Positions 1-7,831 of a DNA stretch of 64,000 nt are shown piece after piece. Every line of letters begins with the position of its first letter. Within the stretch, counting starts at the first letter, position 1. The notes beneath the pieces were generated by a model. That model had not been told where the DNA came from, made no database searches, and was given only the letters and a program-made list of their open reading frames with translations. The stretch is from assembly GCF_015351245.1 (NCBI RefSeq), contig NZ_JADKSO010000004.1, positions 62,001 to 126,000 on the forward strand. The letters run 5' to 3'. The translations under genes and the position numbers were made by a program. The stretch comes from Rathayibacter sp. VKM Ac-2879 (lineage in GTDB: Bacteria; Actinomycetota; Actinomycetes; Actinomycetales; Microbacteriaceae).

Positions 1-403
1 CCACCGACTTCTGCATCGCCAGGCGCTTGGGCACGAGCTCGCCCAGCACGAGCGAGAGGTACGCGATCACGAGGGTCATCGCGATGAGGGCGACCGTCGA
101 GGCCGCTCCGCTGGACAGGCCGAGCCCGACGAGCGGAGGCACGAGGTCGGGGGCGATCGTCGAGGCGCCGTACGCGGAAGAGAAGAGTCCGGCGAGGGTG
201 ACGCCGATCTGCACCGCCGAGAGGAACGTGTTGGGGTTGCGGACGAGCTCGGCGATGCGGCGCCCCCGCTCGCCCTGAGCCTCGATCGCGCGCACTTGGC
301 TCTCGCGGAGGCTCACGATGGCCATCTCGGTGCCGGCGAACACCCCTCCGATGAGCACGAACAGCACGACGAGGCCGATATTGAGCAGGGTGTCGAGATC
401 CAC
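1..403 (-). CDS. CNNM/DUF21 hemolysin-family membrane protein, N-terminal part
   Basis: The gene runs off the left edge, so only about 134 N-terminal residues are visible. The GTG start is at 403; the reading begins MDLDTLLNIGLVVLFVLIGG, a first membrane helix. The motif GTEMAIVSLRESQVRAIE follows, typical of the DUF21/CNNM transmembrane domain. Two more hydrophobic stretches come next and then the family motif LGELVPKRLAMQ. Family members (CorC/HlyC/TlyC-like) usually have a CBS pair and a CorC_HlyC domain after this part, and are linked to Mg2+/Co2+ export or resistance. It is divergent from the kynureninase gene, with 141 bases between them. The family call is firm; the transported ion is not shown. 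Confidence 0.85.
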   Translation of the reverse strand, partial: MDLDTLLNIGLVVLFVLIGGVFAGTEMAIVSLRESQVRAIEAQGERGRRIAELVRNPNTFLSAVQIGVTLAGLFSSAYGASTIAPDLVPPLVGLGLSSGAASTVALIAMTLVIAYLSLVLGELVPKRLAMQKSV

Positions 404-532
404 GGAGCAAGAGTAGGGAAGCCTGCCGTGAGAACGCCTCGTGGTTTCTCAGCGAGTCCGGACAAGACTCGGCCGGTGCCGGCCGGGCGCTTCGGTACGA
501 CAGCCCGAGGGGGCGGTGTCGCAGGTGCGATC

Positions 533-538
533 TAGGGT
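533..538 (+). promoter_or_regulatory. -10 box TAGGGT for a leaderless kynU transcript
   Basis: TAGGGT ends six bases before the ATG at 545, so transcription would begin at or next to the start codon. No ribosome binding site is visible. No clear -35 box is seen. Confidence 0.5.
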
Positions 539-544
539 GAGGGG

Positions 545-1741
545 ATGCATCCGCTCGACGCCCAGGATTCGCTCGCTGCCCACGCCGAGCTGTTCGTCCG
601 CACGCCGGAGGTGCGCGCCTACCTCGATGGCAACTCGCTCGGCAGGCCGTTGCGGGCGAGCGTCGCTCGGCTGGCGCGGTTCGCGGAGGAGGAATGGGGT
701 GGCCGTCTCATCCGCGGCTGGGAGGAGGGCTGGCTCGAGCTGCCGCTCGCCCTCGGCGACGCGCTCGGCGCGGCGGCGCTCGGCGCGGCGCCTGGGCAGA
801 CCGTCGTCGCGGACTCGACGACCGTGCTGCTCTACAAGCTCGCTCGGGCCGCGATCGCGCGACAGGCGGACGCGGGCCGCGACGAGATCGTCGTCGACAC
901 CGACAACTTCCCGACCGACCGCTACGTGCTCGAGGGGATCGCGGCCGAGACGGGGAGCACCCTGCGCTGGATCGCCTCCGACCCCGAGAGCGGAGTCACC
1001 GCCGCCGACCTCGAGCCGGTGCTCGGCGAGCGCACCGCGCTCGTGCTGCTCAGCCACGTCGCCTACCGCTCGGGACACCTCGCCGACGCTGCCGCGATCA
1101 CCGCCCAGGCGCACGCGGCGGGCGCCCTCGTGCTGTGGGACGCCTCCCACTCGGTCGGCTCGGTGCCCCTACACCTCGACGCGTGGGAGGCGGATCTCGC
1201 CGTCGGCTGCTCGTACAAGTACCTGAACGGCGGGCCCGGCGCACCGGCGTGGGCGTACGTCGCCCGACGGCACCAGGACTCGCTCGCCCAGCCGGTGCAG
1301 GGCTGGATGGGGATCGCCGACATCTTCGAGATGGGTCCGGGCTATCGTCCGGCCACGGGGATGCGTCGCTTCCTCAGCGGGACGCCGCCGATCACCGGCA
1401 TGGTTGCGATGCAGGACATGATCGCGTTGATCGCCGAGGTGGGCATGCCCGCGGTGCGCGCGAAGTCCGAGGCGATGACCGCCTTCGCGCTCGAGCTGGT
1501 AGACGAATGGCTGGTGCCGCTCGGGGCACGGGTGGCGACTCCGCGGGATCCTGCCTCTCGCGGCTCGCACATCACGATCGCGCACGGGTCGTTCGCGGCT
1601 CTCGTGCCGCGGCTGCAGGCCGAGGGCATCGTTCCCGACTTCCGGCGGCCGGACGGTATCCGGCTGGGTTTCTCTCCGCTGTCGACGACGTTCGCCGAGG
1701 TCGAGCTAGGCATCGCGGCGATCCGCGACGCGCTGCGCTGA
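545..1741 (+). CDS. kynU: Kynureninase-like PLP enzyme
   Basis: 398 residues, near the usual kynureninase length (EC 3.7.1.3, kynurenine to anthranilate plus alanine). The N-terminal YLDGNSLGRP, then RLIRGWEEGW, the PLP-lysine region GCSYKYLNGGPGAP (Lys about residue 225) and GWMGIADIFEMGPGYRPA all match the kynureninase branch of fold-type I aminotransferases. The ATG at 545 is chosen because a TAGGGT box lies six bases upstream. No other tryptophan-to-kynurenine gene (dioxygenase, formamidase) is adjacent, so it may feed on exogenous kynurenine or use a related substrate. Family call firm, substrate inferred. Confidence 0.88.
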   Translation: MHPLDAQDSLAAHAELFVRTPEVRAYLDGNSLGRPLRASVARLARFAEEEWGGRLIRGWEEGWLELPLALGDALGAAALGAAPGQTVVADSTTVLLYKLARAAIARQADAGRDEIVVDTDNFPTDRYVLEGIAAETGSTLRWIASDPESGVTAADLEPVLGERTALVLLSHVAYRSGHLADAAAITAQAHAAGALVLWDASHSVGSVPLHLDAWEADLAVGCSYKYLNGGPGAPAWAYVARRHQDSLAQPVQGWMGIADIFEMGPGYRPATGMRRFLSGTPPITGMVAMQDMIALIAEVGMPAVRAKSEAMTAFALELVDEWLVPLGARVATPRDPASRGSHITIAHGSFAALVPRLQAEGIVPDFRRPDGIRLGFSPLSTTFAEVELGIAAIRDALR

Positions 1742-1773
1742 GCGGCGGCCGAAGCGATCGACGTCGAGCTGGA

Positions 1774-2169
1774 TCAGCGGGCCGCGCGAGTGCGGCGGGC
1801 GTTCTCGCGCCGGAGCGCCTCCACGAGCTCGGCTTTGGTCATGCGTGAGCGGCCCGGCACCCCGAGGCGTTTCGCGAGGTCCACCAGGTGGGCTTTGGAG
1901 GCGTTCGTGTCGACTCCGTCGGCGGTCTCGCCTCTGCCGTCGCGCCCGTGCCCTGCTGCACGTTCGTCGGACGGACCGCTCTCGGCCTTGCGTTCCCAGT
2001 GGTCGCCGACCTTCTCGTACTCGTGCTTGAGCGCGGCGAACGCGGTCCGGTGGGCGCGCTCGCCCTCCCCGTAGCTGTCGACGGCGGAGTCGTGTGCTGC
2101 CGACCACAGCGCTTGCGCGTGCTCATCGGAGCGCTCGATCGTCGACGGGATCTCTTCCTGACGTGGCAT
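1774..2169 (-). CDS. ChaB family protein with C-terminal Rho-N/SAP-like domain
   Basis: 131 residues. The N-terminal half (MPRQEEIPSTIERS, then AQALWSAAHDSAVDSYGEGE and AFAALKHEYEKVGDHWERK) is the ChaB fold, named after a putative cation-transport regulator of E. coli. After a charged linker, the last 40 residues (KAHLVDLAKRLGVPGRSRM, then TKAELVEALRREN) form a Rho-termination-factor N-terminal or SAP-like helix-extension-helix, often nucleic-acid binding. ATG at 2169. Read-through of the same frame further upstream is not credible because the sequence there belongs to the oxidase gene. Role in the cell is unknown; stress association is only a family-level idea. Confidence 0.85.
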   Translation of the reverse strand: MPRQEEIPSTIERSDEHAQALWSAAHDSAVDSYGEGERAHRTAFAALKHEYEKVGDHWERKAESGPSDERAAGHGRDGRGETADGVDTNASKAHLVDLAKRLGVPGRSRMTKAELVEALRRENARRTRAAR

Positions 2170-2247
2170 GGCGCGCCTCCCTTGTCGCCTGTTCACGCTA
2201 CGTCGCCTCCGCGCCCGGGCACACCCCGTTGACGCCTCCTCCGCGAG

Positions 2248-2307
2248 ATGCCACTTATGAGCGCCTCCGCCGGCGTGTCGTGCGCATAAGTGGCATCTCG
2301 CGGGGGG
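2248..2307. repeat. Family A intergenic palindrome, copy 1
   Basis: A 60-base element whose arms CGCGAGATGCCACTTATG and CATAAGTGGCATCTCGCG are perfect complements of 18 bases, separated by a GC-rich centre. A near-identical copy lies in opposite orientation at 51959-52018 and a damaged one at 28649. It sits between two co-directional genes (downstream of the alditol oxidase, upstream of chaB-like). Confidence 0.85.
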
Positions 2308-2315
2308 GCGGGGGG

Positions 2316-3572
2316 TCAGCCGAGGAGGCGCTCGCGGAGGAAATCGCTCGCGAAACGCCCCGACGGATCCCACTCGGAGCGCAGCGCCCGCCACTCGTCG
2401 AGGTGCGGGTAGAGGGGAGCGATATCGGCCGCCCGGGCGAGGAATCGCTTGCCCCAGTGTGGCCGGGCGCCGAGCGGGAGCAGCGCCTCCTCGATCGCGG
2501 GCAGCACGGCGTCGACGCCGGCCTGGTCCCTCGTGAAGGTGAAGTGCACGCCGACGCTGTCGCGCCCCTGCGCCGGCGAGAGCCACTGCTCGTCGCCCGC
2601 CATCGTGCGCAACTCCGTGATGAGCAGCACGTCGTCGATCCGCTCGCCGATCGCACGCATCGCCACGATCGCCTCGCGGACGTTCTCGCGCGGCACCATG
2701 TACTCGCTCTGGATCTCGTCGCCCGCGCTCGGCTCGCGGTCGAGCCGGAAGTGCGGGAGGCGCTCCGACCACGGCCCGACGACTCCGCCGAACGGGTTGA
2801 GGTTGGACTCGCCGCCGTCCGCCGCTGCGAACAGGCTCGCCGAGGCGGCGACCGCACCCAGGTGCGTCGCGTCGACCTCGGCGACGACACCCTTCTCGAC
2901 CTTGGTCTTCAGCCACAGCTGCTCGACCGTCGGCGTCGACCAGTGCGTCATCAGACTGACGCTGTAGGCGGAGGAGGTGATCGCGTCGAAGTCGTCGAGC
3001 ACGCGGTCCCAGGGCAGCTCGGCGAACGCGTCCTGACGGACGTCGAAGGTGGGCTGGATGTCGAGGGTCACCCGCGTGACGATGCCGAACGCGCCGAGCC
3101 CGACGACCACACCCTCGAAGCCCGGGTCGCCTCGGCGGATCGTGCGCAGCGAACCGTCGGCGGTGACGAGTTCGAGCGCCGAGACGGCGGAGGAGAGGTT
3201 GGCGTTGCGGTCGCCGGAGCCGTGCGTGCCCGTCGCGATCGCCCCCGCGACCGAGATGTGGGGGAGCGAGCCCATGTTGTGCAGGGCAGAGCCGGCCGCG
3301 TGCAGGGCGGCGGCGACGACGCCATAGCGGGTGGCGCCGCCGACCGTGATTGTGCGGGCGTCGGCGTCGATCACCGGGTCGGAGGGGAGGCGTCCGAGGT
3401 GTAGCAGCACGCCCGGGGTATCGGGCAGGGAGTTGAAGGAGTGGCGGCTGCCCAGCGCTCGGACGCGCTCGTTCTCGCGGACGAGGCGCTGCACCTCCTC
3501 GACGGACTCGGGCTCGATGATGGCGGAGGCTCGGTACTCGTAGGTGCCGGCCCAGTTGCTCCGTGGCGTCAT
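2316..3572 (-). CDS. FAD-linked alditol/xylitol oxidase
   Basis: Starting at the ATG at 3572 the protein is 418 residues, the length of Streptomyces alditol oxidase (AldO). It has the vanillyl-alcohol-oxidase type FAD domain: GSRHSFN (His about residue 44, the likely covalent flavin attachment), then GGATRYG, HNMGSLPHISVAGAIATGTHG, and a C-terminal D-arabinono-lactone-oxidase type substrate domain ending HLDEWRALRSEWDPSGRF. Such enzymes oxidise sugar alcohols (xylitol, sorbitol) with O2 to the aldose and H2O2. The frame stays open 29 residues upstream of 3572, but that stretch does not resemble the family and the 418-residue start has a CAGAAT box six bases before it. Exact polyol is inferred. 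Confidence 0.85.
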   Translation of the reverse strand: MTPRSNWAGTYEYRASAIIEPESVEEVQRLVRENERVRALGSRHSFNSLPDTPGVLLHLGRLPSDPVIDADARTITVGGATRYGVVAAALHAAGSALHNMGSLPHISVAGAIATGTHGSGDRNANLSSAVSALELVTADGSLRTIRRGDPGFEGVVVGLGAFGIVTRVTLDIQPTFDVRQDAFAELPWDRVLDDFDAITSSAYSVSLMTHWSTPTVEQLWLKTKVEKGVVAEVDATHLGAVAASASLFAAADGGESNLNPFGGVVGPWSERLPHFRLDREPSAGDEIQSEYMVPRENVREAIVAMRAIGERIDDVLLITELRTMAGDEQWLSPAQGRDSVGVHFTFTRDQAGVDAVLPAIEEALLPLGARPHWGKRFLARAADIAPLYPHLDEWRALRSEWDPSGRFASDFLRERLLG

Positions 3573-3655
3573 GGCTTCATTCTGCCGGGTGCCCTTCGGG
3601 TTTGTTGCATGGAACAACGAAAGCGTGTTCGGGCTCGTGGGCGAGGCCGGACCCG

Positions 3656-3725
3656 GCACAACGTCAGCTGAGACGCCCTCTCATGCGCCATCGTGCGCGA
3701 GCAGCCGTCTCAGCTGACGTTGTGC
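3656..3725. repeat. Family C intergenic palindrome, copy 1
   Basis: A 70-base element with perfect 20-base arms (GCACAACGTCAGCTGAGACG and its complement). The centre contains ATCGTGCGCGAG, which recurs at the same offset in the 70-base copy at 49535-49604. Located between the histidine kinase stop and the alditol oxidase start. Confidence 0.85.
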
Positions 3726-3738
3726 TCCCAGCGCGCGG

Positions 3739-5193
3739 TCACCGAGGCAGCGTCACCCGAAAACTCGCCCCCGACTGCCCCGTGAGCGCTACAACATCGC
3801 CGCCGAATGCCCGGGCGAGCCCGCGGGCGATCGGCAAACCGAGCCCCGAGCCGCCGTCGGCACGGTTGCGAGCATCGTCCAGGCGCACCAGCCGGTCGAA
3901 CACCCGCTCCCGATCCGCCTCCGCGATGCCCGGACCGTCGTCGTCGACGGTGATCGACACGGAGCCGTCCTCAGACACGATCTGCACGTCGATCCGCGAG
4001 CGGGCGAACCGAGCGCCGTTCTCGAGCAGGTTGCCGAGCACCTGACCGAGCCGATCGGCGTCGCTCCACACCAGCACCGTCTCTGCCGGGCGATGCAGCT
4101 CGATAGCGAGCGCCGGTCGCTGGAGCAGCTGCCGCTCGATCGCCGCTGCGGCCACCGCCGCCGGATCGAGCAGCTGCGCCTGGATCGCGATCCCCTCGTC
4201 GAGCCGCGCCATCAGCAGCATGTCCTGGATCAGCCGCCCCGCACGCAAGGACTCCCGGACGACGTGCACCGAGAGGCGCTCGCGCTCCTCTTCCGCGCCG
4301 TCGGCACGCACGAGCGCGTCGGCCGCCGCCTGGATCCCGGCGACCGGGGTGCGCAGCTCGTGTGCGGCATCAGAGACGAAGGCGCGCATCCGCGCCTCCG
4401 CGGCGAGGGCCGTCCGCTCCGCCGCGAGCGCGGTCCGCTCGGCCTGCTCGAGGTCGTCGAGCATCTCGTCGAAGGCGGCGGCCGTGCGTCCCAGCTCAGT
4501 GCGGGGGCGGGAGGGGCGCAGCCGGCGGCCCCGGTCCCCGTGCGCGATGTCGCGGGCCACGTCTGTCATCCGGTCGAGCGGACGCAGGGTCGCCCGCACC
4601 ACGACGATCAGCGCGAGGGCCGCCAGGAGGAGGAACGCCGCGGAGGCGGCGAGCAGGATCCCGTTGAGCTGCGCGAGGGTGCTGCCCACCGAGCTCGCCT
4701 CGCTCGTGAGCACGAGCTGGGTGCCGTCGCTGAGGGTCGATTCGAGGGTGATGAGCTGATCGTCGCCCGACACCGAGCTCGATGCGACGGTGACGGTGGC
4801 GGCGGGGGAGGCTCTCGGTGCCGGTGTCGCGGTGGTGCCCGCCGGGCCTGGAGGTCCGGGCAGTCCCCCGAGCTGATCGGCGGCGGACGGTCCGCGCCGC
4901 AACTCGTCGGGGCTCGGGCCCGCCACCACGGCGTCGCCGCTGGGGCTCGTGATGCGCACCGACACTCCCTGCGCCGACAGTCGGGAGGCGAGCGTGTCGT
5001 CGTCGAGCGTGCCGACCAGGGCGGCTGCGGCGGAGGCGCGGTCCTGCAGCCGCTCCTCGATCTGGGCGCGGAGGCGCTCGCCGAGCACGGTCTGCACCGT
5101 CGCCGCGAGCGCGATCAGCAGCACCGTGAGCAGTCCGAGCACGGCGAGGACGGTGCGCAGGCGCAGCGAGCCGGTGCGCAGCCCGGCGCTCAC
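3739..5193 (-). CDS. Sensor histidine kinase
   Basis: 484 residues. An N-terminal membrane helix (about 12-35), an extracytoplasmic segment of about 130 residues rich in Ala/Pro/Gly, and a second helix lead into a HAMP-like linker (ATLRPLDRMTDVARDI). The HisKA box is FVSDAAHELRTPVAGI, followed by the ATPase N-box NLLENGARFA and G-boxes DDDGPGIAEADRERVFD and GGSGLGLPIARGLA. The GTG start at 5193 overlaps the stop of the response regulator by four bases, so the pair is translationally coupled. The signal is not evident; the divergent proline-rich anchored protein suggests an envelope signal. Confidence 0.92.
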   Translation of the reverse strand: MSAGLRTGSLRLRTVLAVLGLLTVLLIALAATVQTVLGERLRAQIEERLQDRASAAAALVGTLDDDTLASRLSAQGVSVRITSPSGDAVVAGPSPDELRRGPSAADQLGGLPGPPGPAGTTATPAPRASPAATVTVASSSVSGDDQLITLESTLSDGTQLVLTSEASSVGSTLAQLNGILLAASAAFLLLAALALIVVVRATLRPLDRMTDVARDIAHGDRGRRLRPSRPRTELGRTAAAFDEMLDDLEQAERTALAAERTALAAEARMRAFVSDAAHELRTPVAGIQAAADALVRADGAEEERERLSVHVVRESLRAGRLIQDMLLMARLDEGIAIQAQLLDPAAVAAAAIERQLLQRPALAIELHRPAETVLVWSDADRLGQVLGNLLENGARFARSRIDVQIVSEDGSVSITVDDDGPGIAEADRERVFDRLVRLDDARNRADGGSGLGLPIARGLARAFGGDVVALTGQSGASFRVTLPR

Positions 5194-5858
5194 GCCTCCA
5201 CCCGGTAGCCGAGTCCGCGGACGGTGTGGATGAGACGTGCGCCGTGCGCCTCCATCTTCTTGCGGAGGGAGCTGAGGTGCACTTCGACGAGGTTCGGGTC
5301 GACGTGGTCGTAGCCCCAGACCTGGGTGAGGATCTGGGTCTTGGTGAGGGTGCGGCCTCGGTGCTCGGCGAGGAAGGCGAGCAGCCGGAACTCGGTCGCG
5401 GTGAGGTCGAGGATCGCCGCGCCGCGCCAGGCCCGTCCCGACTCGGGATCGACCACGAGGTCGCCGATCTCGACGATCGAGGGGATGCGTCCCCGTCGCC
5501 GCAGCACCGCACTCACGCGCTTGACGAGCTCCGCGAGCACGAACGGCTTGACCACGTAGTCGTCGACTCCCTCGTCGAAGCCGCGGAGGCGGTCGTCGAC
5601 AGCGTCGCGGGCGGTCAGCATGATGACGGCGGCGTCGCTCGTGCGGCGGATCCGATCGGCCAGCACGATGCCGCTGGGCCCGGGAAGCATCCAGTCGAGG
5701 ATCACGAGATCGGGGCTGAAGGAGGCGAGCTCACGCGCCAGATCCTCGCCGCTGACCAGGGCGCGCACGGTGAAGTGCTCGCTGCGCAGCGCTGTCTCGA
5801 CGGAGGAACGGATGGCGTCGTCGTCCTCGACGAGGAGCACGCGGGCGGAGGAGGGCAT
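5190..5858 (-). CDS. OmpR/PhoB-type response regulator
   Basis: 222 residues. Receiver domain with acidic EDDD near residue 11, phospho-acceptor Asp about residue 55 (LVILDWMLPG), conserved T in MLTARD, and Lys about 105 (DDYVVKPF). The C-terminal winged helix carries LTATEFRLLAFLAEHRGR and DPNLVEVHLSSLRKK. ATG at 5858, with TACGGT seven bases upstream (leaderless). It is first in an operon with the histidine kinase. Likely autoregulation: direct repeats of a CTTnAG motif lie upstream in the divergent intergenic region. Confidence 0.93.
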   Translation of the reverse strand: MPSSARVLLVEDDDAIRSSVETALRSEHFTVRALVSGEDLARELASFSPDLVILDWMLPGPSGIVLADRIRRTSDAAVIMLTARDAVDDRLRGFDEGVDDYVVKPFVLAELVKRVSAVLRRRGRIPSIVEIGDLVVDPESGRAWRGAAILDLTATEFRLLAFLAEHRGRTLTKTQILTQVWGYDHVDPNLVEVHLSSLRKKMEAHGARLIHTVRGLGYRVEA

Positions 5859-5865
5859 GGTCTCG

Positions 5866-5871
5866 ACCGTA
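5866..5871 (-). promoter_or_regulatory. -10 box TACGGT for the response regulator
   Basis: On the minus strand TACGGT ends seven bases before the ATG at 5858; no Shine-Dalgarno is visible, so a leaderless transcript is likely. Confidence 0.45.
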
Positions 5872-5919
5872 GAGCCGGCGGATCGGGGCGTGCCCAGCGT
5901 CGCCTGGGGAGGCACTGTT

Positions 5920-5950
5920 CTTAAGGGCCGCTTCAGATTCGGCTCTGAAG
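5920..5950. promoter_or_regulatory. Putative response-regulator binding site in divergent region
   Basis: CTTAAG (5920-5925) and CTTCAG (5931-5936) form a direct repeat with an 11-base period, the half-site spacing expected for OmpR/PhoB-family dimers. CTTCAGA also forms an inverted repeat with TCTGAAG (5944-5950). The site lies between the response regulator and the divergent proline-rich gene, so one regulator could control both. The sequence is seen; binding is inferred. Confidence 0.5.
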
Positions 5951-6016
5951 GTGATGAGGAACCGGCCGCAACCGATCCCGAACGGGCTCGGCACCGGGCC
6001 GGAACGAGGAGAGACC

Positions 6017-6655
6017 ATGACCGACTCGACCACGCCCCAGCAGGGCACTCCTGAGCAGAAGGGCGCGAGCGTCGGGCCGCGCCGGCCGAAGACCCGAGCG
6101 TGGGCGATCGGCATCGCCGCGGGAGTGCTCGGACTCGCCGCGCTCGGCTCGACGGCGGCGTTCGCGTCGACCCCGACGGGTGGCACGACCTCGACTCCGC
6201 TGATCGCGCCGACCCCGTCCGGCACTCCCTCCGAGCAGCTGCCGGCGGAGGCGGACGGGAGCGTCGCCCACGGCCCGGCGCGCTGCGGACCGGGCGGGCC
6301 CGATGCCGCGGCGCTGCCTGCTCCTCCCGGCGACGGCTCCGCGCCGACGCCTCCGGCTGCGCCGGAAGACGGCTCGGCGCCCACGCCGCCGAGTGACGCG
6401 CCGACCCCGCCGAGTGACGCGCCGACGCCTCCCGCTGACGGCACCCGACCCGCGCCGCCCGCCGCGACCGACGGTTCCGCTCCGACTCCGCCCCTGTCGG
6501 GCGCGTGCGCCCACCCCGGCCCGCCGCCGGCAGGCGCTCCCCTCCCGGCCGCTGACGGCTCGGCTCCCGGCTGCCCGACGCCGCCGGACGACGCTCCCGC
6601 AACCCCCTCCGAGGGCGCGACGCCCGATGTCGAAGAGGCTCCTACGGGCAGCTGA
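6017..6655 (+). CDS. Proline-rich membrane-anchored or secreted protein
   Basis: 212 residues, function not recognised. A short cytoplasmic N-terminus with PRRPKTRAW is followed by one hydrophobic segment (about residues 29-50, ending in GSTAAFA), which can serve as signal peptide or anchor. The rest is almost entirely Pro/Ala/Thr/Gly/Ser/Asp, with heptads such as APTPPSD repeated in tandem, and four Cys in the outer part. The ATG at 6017 is preceded by GAGGAGAG; an earlier in-frame ATG at 5951 would add residues overlapping the regulatory repeats and is less likely. Divergent from a two-component system, which may control it. Disordered wall-spanning or surface protein is an inference. Confidence 0.7.
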   Translation: MTDSTTPQQGTPEQKGASVGPRRPKTRAWAIGIAAGVLGLAALGSTAAFASTPTGGTTSTPLIAPTPSGTPSEQLPAEADGSVAHGPARCGPGGPDAAALPAPPGDGSAPTPPAAPEDGSAPTPPSDAPTPPSDAPTPPADGTRPAPPAATDGSAPTPPLSGACAHPGPPPAGAPLPAADGSAPGCPTPPDDAPATPSEGATPDVEEAPTGS

Positions 6656-6666
6656 TCCCGCACGAC

Positions 6667-6699
6667 GAAGGCCCGGGGGACGTGTTCCTCCGGGCCTTC
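6667..6699 (+). terminator. Intrinsic-type hairpin after the proline-rich gene
   Basis: GAAGGCCCGG and CCGGGCCTTC form a strong stem between two convergent genes. There is no T tract after it, as is usual in high-GC actinobacteria. It could serve both directions. Confidence 0.6.
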
Positions 6700-6739
6700 G
6701 CCGTGCGCGGGATCGGCCCGCCGAGTCGACGCGCCGTCG

Positions 6740-7831
6740 TCACCGCGTGGCGAGCCCGGCGCCCGCCGACCCCCAGGAGCCGAGCGCCGCCCGCGCACGC
6801 TCGTCGCGCACCAGCCGCAACGCCTCCGTGTACCCCTCCTCGAGCACGTCGTCGAGGCGCACCCGCGCGCCCGTCTCGGAGGAGCGGACCGCCGCTTCGA
6901 CCATCGCGAGGCTCCGCACGTTCGAGTGCACCTCGCCCGAGGGCACCTCCTTCGAGCCCAGCGCCCGCACGAACTCGGCGAGCGAGCCCGCGATCTCCTC
7001 AGGAACCCGCTCGAGCGACGCGGTCTGCACCGCGTCCGACTCGCGGGCCTGCCACTCCGGGGCTCCGTCGCCGTCCCAGTGCGCGGTGCCCCCGGCGCCG
7101 TTCACACGCCAGTCGCCGTTCCACGAGGTCTCGAGTCCGTCGGCGCACCAGCTGCCGGTGTAGCTGAACCGCACGCCGTCGGCGAACTCGAACACGGCCG
7201 AGGCGGCCGCGCCGTCGGCGTACCAGCTCCAGCCCGGGTTGTACTCCTCGCAGTAGACCGCCACCGGGTCGCTGTCGAGCAGGTAGCGCGCCGCGTCGAA
7301 GGCGTGGATCGCCATGTCGACCAGCAGCACGTGCGCCATCTCGTCGCGGAAGCCGCCGAAGCGCGGCGCCTTCGCGAAGGTCACGGAGGCGGTGCCCAGC
7401 TGCCCGAGTCCCGCGATCTGCTCGCGGAACGCCGCGATCGAGGCGTAGTAGCGACGCGACTGGCTCGTCATCAGCAGCTGCCCGGAGGCTTCGGCCGTCG
7501 CCGCGAGCACCAGCGCCTCGGCGATGGTCGGCGCGATCGGCTTCTCGGAGAGCACGGGCAGGCCGGCGAAGAGTGCCTCCGAGCTCACCGGCAGGTGCGC
7601 TTGCGGCACGGTCACGTTGACCACGGCGTGCGCGCCCGAGCGCGCCGCCACCTCGGCGACGGAGGTGCCGACGGCGATCGGGGCGACCCCTTCCTCCTCC
7701 GCGGCCCGCCCGGCGAGCTCGACGTCGAGGTCGACGAGCCCCACGAGCTCGACGTCGGAGGAGTCGCGGAGCGTGCGGATCCACGCGCGCCCCATCGCCC
7801 CCGCCCCCACCTGGACGATGCGGATGGTCAT
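6740..7831 (-). CDS. Gfo/Idh/MocA family oxidoreductase
   Basis: 363 residues. The N-terminal Rossmann motif [10 protein letters not shown] binds NAD(P), the sugar-dehydrogenase EKP motif appears in [10 protein letters not shown], and the C-terminal half has the GFO_IDH_MocA fold ([13 protein letters not shown]). The ATG at 7831 overlaps the stop of the ThuA-like gene by four bases (ATGA). The frame is open upstream, but that extension reads within the neighbouring gene and lacks family similarity. It probably oxidises a sugar or inositol-like substrate with its ThuA neighbour, under the divergent LacI regulator. Substrate unknown. Confidence 0.88.
   Translation of the reverse strand: MTIRIVQVGAGAMGRAWIRTLRDSSDVELVGLVDLDVELAGRAAEEEGVAPIAVGTSVAEVAARSGAHAVVNVTVPQAHLPVSSEALFAGLPVLSEKPIAPTIAEALVLAATAEASGQLLMTSQSRRYYASIAAFREQIAGLGQLGTASVTFAKAPRFGGFRDEMAHVLLVDMAIHAFDAARYLLDSDPVAVYCEEYNPGWSWYADGAAASAVFEFADGVRFSYTGSWCADGLETSWNGDWRVNGAGGTAHWDGDGAPEWQARESDAVQTASLERVPEEIAGSLAEFVRALGSKEVPSGEVHSNVRSLAMVEAAVRSSETGARVRLDDVLEEGYTEALRLVRDERARAALGSWGSAGAGLATR

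Noticed and set aside
2248-2307. Reading all intergenic palindromes as plain intrinsic terminators
   Set aside because: Two lie between divergent genes, none has a T tract, and copies share arms and loop sequence, which terminators need not do.
1774-2916. A 380-residue minus-strand protein spanning the chaB-like gene
   Set aside because: Its N-terminal two thirds overlap the alditol oxidase in another frame; only the last 131 residues are real.
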